In this document: positions 1-5,095 of the stretch, piece after piece
Layout of the letters: the number at the start of each line of letters is the position of its first letter
Numbering within the stretch: the stretch's first letter is position 1
Origin: an uncultured Flavobacteriales bacterium
GTDB taxonomy: Bacteria; Bacteroidota; Bacteroidia; Flavobacteriales; BACL11
Assembly: GCA_950069165.1 (NCBI GenBank)
Contig: CATMIT010000093.1
Coordinates: forward strand, 1-5,095
Direction: 5' to 3'
Length of the DNA: 5,095 bases
Position numbers and translations under genes: made by a program
Notes under the pieces: generated by a model
Database searches by the model: none
What the model was told of the DNA's origin: nothing
Seen by the model: the letters and a program-made list of their open reading frames with translations, nothing else

Positions 1-765
1 AATTGGCCAGAAGCGTTAGAACTTGTACTTTCAAGCATCCTTAAGCAAAGCACATTACCTAATAAAATCCTTATTGCTGATGATGGCTCAACTAAGGAAA
101 CTAAGGAAGTAATTGAAAAATATACTAAGCAGTTTCAATCAAGAATAAAACATATATGGCAAGAAGATAATGGCTTTCAAAAAACAAGCATCCTCAACAA
201 AACAATTGCACAAGCCTCAGGCAACTATATTATACAAATTGATGGCGATATTATATTGCACCCACACTTCATAAAAGACCATATTCAATCTTCAAAATCA
301 GGAACTTTTATTCATAGTAGTAGAGTTTTTTTGAATAATGAAATATCACAAAAAGCAATTAATAAGCTATCCTTTCAATTTTCTTTTTTCAGTAGTGGAA
401 TAGCTAATCGCATTAACGGATTACATTCACCATACCTCTCTAAAATTATCAGTAGTAAAAACAATAACCTAAAAGGAACTAGAGGTTGTAATTTTTCCTT
501 TTGGAAGCAAGATTTTATAGCCGTAAACGGATACAATGAAGAGATGATAGGCTGGGGAAAAGAGGATACAGAATTATCAGTTCGGTTAATGAATAAAGGG
601 CTACAAAAATATAAATTAAAATGCTTAGCAATTTGCTATCATCTGCATCATAATATTTCATCAAGAAGTGGACTAAACATTAATAATACTATTTTAGCAA
701 ACGCTATATCAGATAAAAAAATAAGTTGCACTAACGGAATCAAAAAGTATGCAAACAGAAATTAA
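1..765 (+). CDS. Family 2 glycosyltransferase (GT-A fold), 5'-truncated by window edge
   Basis: The frame is open from base 1 to the TAA at 763-765, giving 254 visible residues. The visible protein begins NWPEALELVLSSILKQS, which is normally preceded by only about 8-12 residues (a beta strand ending in a TYNWPEA-like motif), so little is missing. Seen motifs: the nucleotide-binding strand ILIADDGST at about residues 23-31; the metal-binding DxD motif as DGD at 81-83; GTRGCNFSFWK at about 159-169; and NGYNEEMIGWGKEDTE at about 176-191, which resembles the GWGxED acceptor/catalytic motif of the galactosyltransferase-type C-terminal domain (Glyco_transf_7C). Known family role: transfer of a sugar from a nucleotide-sugar to a polysaccharide, lipopolysaccharide or protein acceptor at the cytoplasmic face of the membrane. 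I see no membrane segment. Donor and acceptor cannot be read from the sequence. The 3' end overlaps tsaC by 17 bp. The family is confident; the substrate is unknown. Confidence 0.9.
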   Translation, partial: NWPEALELVLSSILKQSTLPNKILIADDGSTKETKEVIEKYTKQFQSRIKHIWQEDNGFQKTSILNKTIAQASGNYIIQIDGDIILHPHFIKDHIQSSKSGTFIHSSRVFLNNEISQKAINKLSFQFSFFSSGIANRINGLHSPYLSKIISSKNNNLKGTRGCNFSFWKQDFIAVNGYNEEMIGWGKEDTELSVRLMNKGLQKYKLKCLAICYHLHHNISSRSGLNINNTILANAISDKKISCTNGIKKYANRN

Positions 766-1291
766 CAAAGCTTTAACAACACTAAAAGCAGGAGGAATTA
801 TCCTTTACCCTACCGACACTATTTGGGGAATTGGCTGTGATGCAAGAAACCCTGATGCTGTTGAGAAAATTTATACTATAAAAAAAAGAACTGATAGCAA
901 AGCGCTTATTTCTTTAGTTGCTGATAAAAATCAGCTTAAAAATACCACAGGAAATATTCCTAATTTTGATATTACTTCAACACCTACCACAGTAATTTAT
1001 CCTAAAACAAATGGGCTCAGCCCTAACTTATTAGCCGAAAATGGATCTGCAGCAATTCGTATCGTACAAGATAATTTTTGCCAACAACTGATTGCTTCTT
1101 GTGGTTTTCCAATAGTATCTACATCTGCAAATATTAGTGGAAGTGTATTTCCAAAACAATTCTCAGAAATTACGGATGAAATAAAAACTAATGTTGATTA
1201 TGTAGTAAATTTGCGGCAAGATGAAATCATGAACAAACCATCCCAAATTATACTAATAAATATGAATGGTAGCATTAAAAAGTTACGATAG
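749..1291 (+). CDS. tsaC: L-threonylcarbamoyladenylate synthase (TsaC/Sua5/YrdC family)
   Basis: The 180-residue protein is a single YrdC domain, the short TsaC form rather than long Sua5 with its extra C-terminal domain. Known role: it condenses L-threonine, bicarbonate and ATP to threonylcarbamoyl-AMP, which the TsaD/TsaB/TsaE machinery uses to make t6A37 in tRNAs reading ANN codons, in the cytoplasm. Seen motifs: YPTDTIWGIGCDA at residues 20-32; KKRTDSKALISLV at 45-57, matching the KxR-x(3)-K substrate/ATP-binding motif with Thr in place of the common Pro; PTTVIYP at 79-85; AIRI with Arg104; and STSANISG at 124-131. The ATG at 749 is chosen because the residues after it (MQTEINKALTTLKAGG) match the usual family N-terminus, although it lies 17 bp inside the glycosyltransferase gene. 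There is no Shine-Dalgarno sequence, so coupling to upstream translation is likely. The next gene starts 1 nt after the stop. No key motif is missing. Confidence 0.95.
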   Translation: MQTEINKALTTLKAGGIILYPTDTIWGIGCDARNPDAVEKIYTIKKRTDSKALISLVADKNQLKNTTGNIPNFDITSTPTTVIYPKTNGLSPNLLAENGSAAIRIVQDNFCQQLIASCGFPIVSTSANISGSVFPKQFSEITDEIKTNVDYVVNLRQDEIMNKPSQIILINMNGSIKKLR

Positions 1292-1292
1292 A

Positions 1293-2720
1293 ATGAATTT
1301 AAAAAAATCCCTAAAAAATCCCATTTTTAGCATTATTTCTAAAATTTCAGATGAGTTAAACTATCCGACATTTGTGGTTGGTGGTTGGGTAAGGGATTTA
1401 CTTATTAATCGTAAACAACAACAAACTGATATTGATTTTGTATGTGTTGGAAGTGGGATAACACTTGCAAAAAAAGTAGCCAATAAGCTAGGAAAAAAAG
1501 CCAATTATAAAGTTTTTAAAAATTTTGGCACTGCTATGGTTAATTATGGAGGAGAAACTTATGAATTTGTTGGGGCAAGAAAGGAGTCTTACCGAGCAAA
1601 TTCAAGAAAGCCAATAGTGGAAGATGGCACATTACAAGATGACCAAAACAGAAGGGATTTCACTATTAATGCTTTAGCAATTCAGTTAAATGATTCAGAT
1701 TTCGGAAAACTAATTGACCCCTTTAGTGGTCAAAAAGATTTAGAAAATAAGATTATCAGAACGCCACTTGACCCAGATATTACTTATTCTGACGATCCAC
1801 TAAGGATGATGCGAGCAATTCGTTTTGCAACACAATTAGATTACAATATTGAAAAAAAATCTTTTCAGGCCATAAAACAAAATGCTAAGCGACTGAATAT
1901 TGTTTCAACTGAAAGAATTACGGATGAGTTTAACAAAATAATGCTCTGTGAAAAGCCTTCTATTGGCATTAATCTTTTGTTTGAAACAGGGCTTTTACAT
2001 CAGTTTTTCCCTGAGGTTTGCAATCTGCAAGGAGTAGATATAAAAAACGGTCATGCCCACAAAGATAATTTTTACCACACCTTAGAGGTTTTAGATAATA
2101 TATCCGTAAATACAGAAGATTTGTGGCTCAGATGGGCTGCTTTACTACACGATATTGCAAAGCCATCCACAAAAAAATACTATAAAAATCAGGGCTGGAC
2201 TTTTCATGGGCATGAGTTTTTTGGTTCAAAAATAGTGCCAAAAATTTTCAAAAATTTGAAATTGCCACTAAACGAAAAAATGAAGTATGTGAAAAAATTG
2301 GTTTTGCTTCATTTACGCCCAATTGTTTTGGCCAAAGATATTGTTACCGATTCAGCAGTGAGACGACTACTTTTTGATGCAGGAGATGATATTGATGATT
2401 TAATGATGCTTTGTGATGCCGATATTACATCCAAAAATCCTAATAAAGTAAAAAAGTATCTTGATAATTTTCAATTGGTAAGAAGGAAGTTAAAAGAAGT
2501 GGAAGAAAAAGATCATATCCGAAATTGGCAACCACCCATTAATGGAGAAGAAATAATGGATTTTTTTGGTATAAACTCTGGCAGAGAAATTGGAATCATT
2601 AAAAACGCTATAAAAGAAGCTATTCTAGATGGAGAGATAAAAAATAATAAAAAAGAGGCCATGGATTTTATGATAAAAAAAGGAGTAGAAATCAAGCTTA
2701 CTCCAAAAGCAAAAAAATAA
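1293..2720 (+). CDS. cca: CCA tRNA nucleotidyltransferase (class II, with HD domain)
   Basis: Known role: it adds or repairs the 3'-terminal CCA of tRNAs using CTP and ATP. From the ATG at 1293 the protein is 475 residues. The N-terminal polymerase-beta-like nucleotidyltransferase domain shows VVGGWVRDLL at about 28-37, the catalytic carboxylates D46 and D48 in TDIDFVCVG, and a probable third one, E91, in YEFVGARKESY. RRDFTINALA follows at about 120-129, then the DDPLRMMRAIRF motif at 167-178 that begins the RNA-binding domain. The C-terminal half carries an HD phosphohydrolase-type domain with H262, H286-D287 (LLHDIAKP), H305/H307, H340 and D377 all present. An in-frame ATG at 1266 would add nine residues and overlap tsaC by 26 bp. 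I prefer 1293 because LKKSLKNPIFSIISKISDEL fits the usual family start and the start then lies 1 nt past the tsaC stop. A specialised A-adding or C-adding enzyme is possible in principle, but a full CCA enzyme is likelier. Confidence 0.93.
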   Translation: MNLKKSLKNPIFSIISKISDELNYPTFVVGGWVRDLLINRKQQQTDIDFVCVGSGITLAKKVANKLGKKANYKVFKNFGTAMVNYGGETYEFVGARKESYRANSRKPIVEDGTLQDDQNRRDFTINALAIQLNDSDFGKLIDPFSGQKDLENKIIRTPLDPDITYSDDPLRMMRAIRFATQLDYNIEKKSFQAIKQNAKRLNIVSTERITDEFNKIMLCEKPSIGINLLFETGLLHQFFPEVCNLQGVDIKNGHAHKDNFYHTLEVLDNISVNTEDLWLRWAALLHDIAKPSTKKYYKNQGWTFHGHEFFGSKIVPKIFKNLKLPLNEKMKYVKKLVLLHLRPIVLAKDIVTDSAVRRLLFDAGDDIDDLMMLCDADITSKNPNKVKKYLDNFQLVRRKLKEVEEKDHIRNWQPPINGEEIMDFFGINSGREIGIIKNAIKEAILDGEIKNNKKEAMDFMIKKGVEIKLTPKAKK

Positions 2721-2728
2721 TTTTTCAG

Positions 2729-3637
2729 ATGAGTGTTGCTGATAAGAATAAACGCTTAATCGTCATTTCTGGGGCTACTGCAATTGGAAAAACTGCATTA
2801 AGCATCCAACTTGCTCAGCACTTTAATTCTGAAATAATTTCAGCTGATTCCAGGCAATTTTATAAAGAACTAAAAATAGGTGCTACACCTCCATCCCAGG
2901 AAGAATTAATAAAAGTCAAACATCATTTTATTCAGCATTTATCGGTAAAGGATGATTATAATGTTGGGCTTTTTGAAAAAGATGCAATAGCAGTTTTGTA
3001 TACTTTATTTAAGAAAACCGATACGCTAATTATGGCTGGCGGTTCAGGATTGTACATAGATGCTGTTTGTAATGGATTGGATACATTTCCGGAAGTGGAT
3101 GAGAAAATTAAAAAGGAACTTAGTGCAGAATATAAAAATAAAGGAATTACATTTTTGCAAGATGAACTTAAAAAACGGGACCCTGTTTATTTTGATATTG
3201 TTGATATAAATAATCCCCAAAGATTGATAAGGGCATTGGCTGTAATAAGAGAAAGTAGAAAACCGTTTTCCTCTTTCAGAAATAAAACATCTGCAAAAAG
3301 GGATTTCAAAATCTCTCATTTTTCATTAGAAATGGAAAGAGAAAAATTATACGAAAGAATAAACAGGAGAGTCGATTTGATGATGGAAGAAGAATTACTA
3401 AAAGAGGTGGAAAATTTAATCCCCTACAAAAATAAAAATGCTTTGCAAACGGTCGGCTACAAAGAATTATTTTCCTATTTTGATGGAGAAATTAGTTTGG
3501 AAGAAGCCATAAATAAAATAAAACAAAACACAAGACGATTTGCTAAAAGACAAATAAGCTGGTTTAAAAGGGAAGAGAATATTCAGCACATCTCTTGCGA
3601 GAAGGCTTTCCAAAAAATTATTAAAAGTTCCCCCTAA
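2729..3637 (+). CDS. miaA: tRNA dimethylallyltransferase (tRNA isopentenyltransferase)
   Basis: Known role: it transfers the dimethylallyl group of DMAPP to N6 of A37 in tRNAs reading UNN codons, giving i6A, the precursor of ms2i6A. The 302-residue length is normal. Seen motifs: the P-loop GATAIGKT at 15-22 (usually GPTAxGKT); ISADSRQFYKELKIG at 37-51, with Asp40 as the expected general base; a GGSGLYI motif at 104-110, where Ser106 stands in place of the Thr of E. coli GGTMLY; NPQRLIRAL at 162-170; the tRNA-gripping helical insertion between about 120 and 200; TVGYKELFSYFDGE at 241-254; and NTRRFAKRQISWFK at 267-280. The segment that reads GTAKP in most MiaA proteins is GATPP here (51-55). 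The gene starts 8 nt after cca with an AT-rich leader and no Shine-Dalgarno sequence, so it is probably co-transcribed. It is convergent with sucC, and no terminator of its own was recognised downstream. Confidence 0.95.
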   Translation: MSVADKNKRLIVISGATAIGKTALSIQLAQHFNSEIISADSRQFYKELKIGATPPSQEELIKVKHHFIQHLSVKDDYNVGLFEKDAIAVLYTLFKKTDTLIMAGGSGLYIDAVCNGLDTFPEVDEKIKKELSAEYKNKGITFLQDELKKRDPVYFDIVDINNPQRLIRALAVIRESRKPFSSFRNKTSAKRDFKISHFSLEMEREKLYERINRRVDLMMEEELLKEVENLIPYKNKNALQTVGYKELFSYFDGEISLEEAINKIKQNTRRFAKRQISWFKREENIQHISCEKAFQKIIKSSP

Positions 3638-3725
3638 AATGTTGAACAAAAAATATAGTTTCCTCTAAAATTAAAACTAGGGCAAAAATGGTCAGATAAT
3701 TTCAAAAAGTTTGCTGAAGAGCAAT

Positions 3726-3754
3726 AAAAAATCTCCACCAAATGGCAGGGATTT
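3726..3754 (-). terminator. Probable rho-independent terminator of sucC
   Basis: Read on the minus strand, 14 nt past the sucC stop, an 11-position stem (3754-3744 against 3739-3729) closes over a 4-nt ATTT loop. It has one C/A mismatch and two G-U wobbles, and is followed by a run of six T (3731-3726). This is the expected position and form for termination of sucC. On the plus strand the same hairpin lacks a trailing T-run, so it would not obviously stop transcription from miaA. A second short perfect hairpin (5-bp stem TTGCT/AGCAA, 4-nt loop, 3711-3724) lies just beyond it. Free energy was not calculated. Confidence 0.6.
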
Positions 3755-3767
3755 CATTATCTAATAT

Positions 3768-4958
3768 CTAAGCAAGTACTTCTGCAACCTTATCAGCAGC
3801 TTCTTGCAATAGAATTACTGATTCTACTTTTAGTCCGCTTTCATCAATTAGTTTTTTGGCTTCTTTTGCATTGGTTCCTTCCAAGCGAACGATCAAAGGA
3901 ATATTAATGTCACCAATATTATTGTAGGCATCCACAATGCCTTGTGCTACTCTATCGCAACGAACAATACCTCCAAAAATATTTACCAAAAGTGCTTTTA
4001 CATTTTTATCCCTTAAAATAATGCGGAATGCTTGCTCTACCCTTTTAGCATCTGCCGTTCCGCCCACATCCAAGAAGTTTGCCGGATTACCTCCTGCCAT
4101 TTTGATGATGTCCATAGTTGCCATAGCAAGCCCAGCACCATTTACCATACAGCCCACATTACCATCTAATTTTACAAAGTTCAATCCGTATTCTCTCGCT
4201 TCTACTTCTGTTGGATCTTCCTCTCTTTTATCTCTTAATTCTGCTAAATCTTTATGTCGGAAAAGGGAATTGTCATCAATAGACACTTTCGAATCTACCG
4301 CCAATATTTTATCATCAGAAGTTTTGAGTACTGGATTAATCTCGAAAAGGGAAGAATCTGTTTTGTCATAAGCGGTATAAAGTGCAAAAACAAATTTTGT
4401 CATTTCTTTAAAAGCAGTTCCGCTAAGCCCTAAATTGAAAGCCACTTTTCTACATTGGAATCCTGTTAAACCAACTTTAGGATCTATCTCTTCATGAAAA
4501 ATTAAATGTGGAGTATCTTCAGCAACTGCTTCAATATCCATTCCGCCTTCTGTAGAATACATTATCATATTTCTTCCCGTACCTCTATTGAGTAAAACGG
4601 ACATGTAAAATTCAGAAGTTTCACTTTTTCCTGGATAATAAACATCTTCTGCAATAAGTACTTGATTTACCAATTTTCCTTTTGCTGATGTTTGAGGAGT
4701 GATTAAATGCATCCCTAAAATTTCATTAGCAATGTTTTTTACTTCTTCTAACGATTTAGCCAGTTTCACACCTCCACCTTTTCCTCTTCCACCAGCATGA
4801 ATTTGTGCTTTTATTACCCACCAGCTAGTACCAGTATCAGCTGTTAATTTTTCAGCAGCTGCTACTGCTTCCACAGGAGTACTTGCAACAATTCCTCTTT
4901 GTATTCTTACCCCAAAGCTATTTAGTAATTCTTTTCCTTGATATTCGTGTAAATTCAT
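3768..4958 (-). CDS. sucC: Succinate-CoA ligase (ADP-forming) subunit beta
   Basis: Known role: with SucD, this subunit interconverts succinyl-CoA + ADP + Pi and succinate + CoA + ATP in the TCA cycle, in the cytoplasm. The 396 residues fit the bacterial family (E. coli is about 388). The MNLHEYQGKELL start is the classic family N-terminus and fixes the ATG. The ATP-grasp domain covers about 1-230: VIKAQIHAGGRGKGGGVK at 48-65 (nucleotide-binding loop), FEINPV with E206 and N208, and AVDSKVSIDDN with D222 (Mg-nucleotide ligands by analogy with E. coli). The C-terminal ligase/CoA domain covers about 250-390: NGAGLAMATMDIIK at 273-286, ANFLDVGG at 293-300 and NIFGGIVRCD at 326-335. All core motifs are intact. 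The gene has its own promoter and a probable terminator. The neighbour in its downstream direction is the convergent miaA, so sucD is not in an operon with it in the usual order. Confidence 0.97.
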   Translation of the reverse strand: MNLHEYQGKELLNSFGVRIQRGIVASTPVEAVAAAEKLTADTGTSWWVIKAQIHAGGRGKGGGVKLAKSLEEVKNIANEILGMHLITPQTSAKGKLVNQVLIAEDVYYPGKSETSEFYMSVLLNRGTGRNMIMYSTEGGMDIEAVAEDTPHLIFHEEIDPKVGLTGFQCRKVAFNLGLSGTAFKEMTKFVFALYTAYDKTDSSLFEINPVLKTSDDKILAVDSKVSIDDNSLFRHKDLAELRDKREEDPTEVEAREYGLNFVKLDGNVGCMVNGAGLAMATMDIIKMAGGNPANFLDVGGTADAKRVEQAFRIILRDKNVKALLVNIFGGIVRCDRVAQGIVDAYNNIGDINIPLIVRLEGTNAKEAKKLIDESGLKVESVILLQEAADKVAEVLA

Positions 4959-4976
4959 TTTAAAATTTTAGTTGTG

Positions 4977-5006
4977 CAAAAATATAGGATTGATTTGAAT
5001 TACAAA
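4977..5006 (-). promoter_or_regulatory. Bacteroidota-type promoter for sucC
   Basis: On the minus strand, TTTG (5006-5003) is followed after exactly 18 nt by TATTTTTG (4984-4977). This matches the Bacteroidota sigma-A consensus of a TTG/TTTG -33 element, roughly 17-23 nt of spacer and a TAnnTTTG -7 element. Transcription should start near 4971, leaving a leader of only about 10-15 nt before the sucC ATG at 4958. The leader is A/T-rich with no Shine-Dalgarno sequence. The start site is inferred, not measured. Confidence 0.65.
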
Positions 5007-5026
5007 CTTCTATTGACATTAAATTA

Positions 5027-5034
5027 TATATTTG
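5027..5034 (+). promoter_or_regulatory. Possible -7 element for the rightward gene
   Basis: TATATTTG followed by C matches the Bacteroidota -7 consensus TAnnTTTG exactly. It lies 20 nt before the ATG at 5055, which would give a very short leader. The -33 side is poor: the nearest TTG (inside TTGACA, 5013-5018) is only 11 nt upstream, shorter than the usual spacer, and no TTTG sits at the expected distance. The match may be partly due to AT-rich background. It is supported mainly by its position before a plausible start codon. Confidence 0.4.
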
Positions 5035-5054
5035 CGCTTCAAATTTTAAGTCTG

Positions 5055-5095
5055 ATGAGAATTAGAAACCTTTTCCCTCTTTTTATACTTTTACC
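5055..5095 (+). CDS. Start of a probable exported protein, 3'-truncated by window edge
   Basis: An ATG at 5055 opens a frame that stays open to the window end, giving 13 full codons: MRIRNLFPLFILL, with Pro next since the partial codon is CC. Two Arg residues followed by a hydrophobic run look like the n- and h-regions of a Sec signal peptide or an N-terminal membrane anchor. A -7-like promoter element lies 20 nt upstream, and the gene is divergent from sucC. Nothing can be said about function. The fragment is too short to exclude a chance open frame, so this is a tentative call. Confidence 0.45.
   Translation, partial: MRIRNLFPLFILL

Noticed and set aside
256..765. Glycosyltransferase as a short 169-residue gene starting at the TTG at 256
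   Set aside because: The frame is open to base 1, and the upstream residues hold the conserved NWPEALE, ADDGS and DGD motifs, so the gene is cut by the window edge and does not start at 256.
2513..2695. 60-codon minus-strand open frame within cca
   Set aside because: It is antisense to the conserved cca frame and shows no recognisable motif; its hydrophobic look is what the reverse of a Lys/Glu-rich helix gives.
3044..3319. 91-codon minus-strand open frame within miaA
   Set aside because: It is antisense to miaA motifs that are clearly under protein-level constraint. The Phe/Ile/Cys-rich translation is typical of the reverse of Lys-rich AT-rich coding sequence.
3467..3649. 60-codon minus-strand open frame over the 3' end of miaA
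   Set aside because: It overlaps the conserved MiaA C-terminal motifs antisense, shows no recognisable family, and no promoter was recognised for it.
3656..3679. Inverted repeat TAGTTT/AAACTA downstream of miaA as a terminator
   Set aside because: The 6-bp AU-rich stem has a 12-nt loop and no T-run after it. It is too weak to call, and such repeats are expected by chance in AT-rich DNA.
3937..4371. 144-codon plus-strand open frame inside sucC
   Set aside because: It lies antisense to the well-conserved sucC coding sequence, its translation resembles no family I know, and it has no promoter or leader of its own. It is a shadow of sucC codon use.
5013..5041. E. coli-type sigma-70 promoter from the TTGACA at 5013-5018
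   Set aside because: At a 17-nt spacing the -10 position falls on GCTTCA (5036-5041), which is not TATAAT-like. The host looks like Bacteroidota, where the TAnnTTTG element is the relevant one.
1..5095. Mobile element, CRISPR array, tRNA/rRNA gene, toxin-antitoxin pair or novel defence system
   Set aside because: No direct-repeat array, transposase or integrase, terminal inverted repeats, structural-RNA pattern or small paired ORFs were seen. All sizeable coding regions belong to well-known families, and no evidence supports an undescribed system here.

Overview
The window is an ordinary chromosomal stretch of an AT-rich member of the Bacteroidota, probably of the Cytophagales/Flavobacteriia type. 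Three things suggest this: the low GC content; the lack of Shine-Dalgarno sequences in front of confidently placed starts, which have A/T-rich leaders instead; and a TTTG-N18-TAnnTTTG promoter in front of sucC, which is the Bacteroidota sigma-A consensus rather than the E. coli one. The protein variants also look Bacteroidota-like, but I judged this from memory and not from a search.

The left 3.6 kb is a tightly packed plus-strand cluster. It holds the 3' part of a family-2 glycosyltransferase (1-765, N-terminus cut by the window edge), tsaC (749-1291, overlapping the glycosyltransferase by 17 bp), cca (1293-2720, starting 1 nt after the tsaC stop) and miaA (2729-3637, 8 nt after cca). The last three all act on tRNA. 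TsaC makes the threonylcarbamoyl-adenylate used for t6A at position 37, the CCA enzyme builds or repairs the 3' CCA end, and MiaA prenylates A37. The spacing suggests one transcript with translational coupling. The glycosyltransferase is an envelope-type gene that shares the transcript without an obvious functional link.

A 130-bp convergent gap (3638-3767) separates miaA from sucC. It contains a hairpin with a T-run that reads as a terminator for the minus-strand sucC. sucC (3768-4958, minus strand) encodes the beta subunit of succinate-CoA ligase. Its partner sucD is not in the window, and the convergent miaA rules out a sucCD operon in the usual order.

The right end (4959-5095) is a divergent promoter region. 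It has a good Bacteroidota promoter for sucC on the minus strand, and a -7-like element on the plus strand just before the first 13 codons of a truncated gene whose product begins like a signal peptide. No mobile element, CRISPR array, RNA gene or clearly novel system was found. The points most worth a second look are the tRNA-maturation cluster, the orphan sucC and the variant MiaA motifs.
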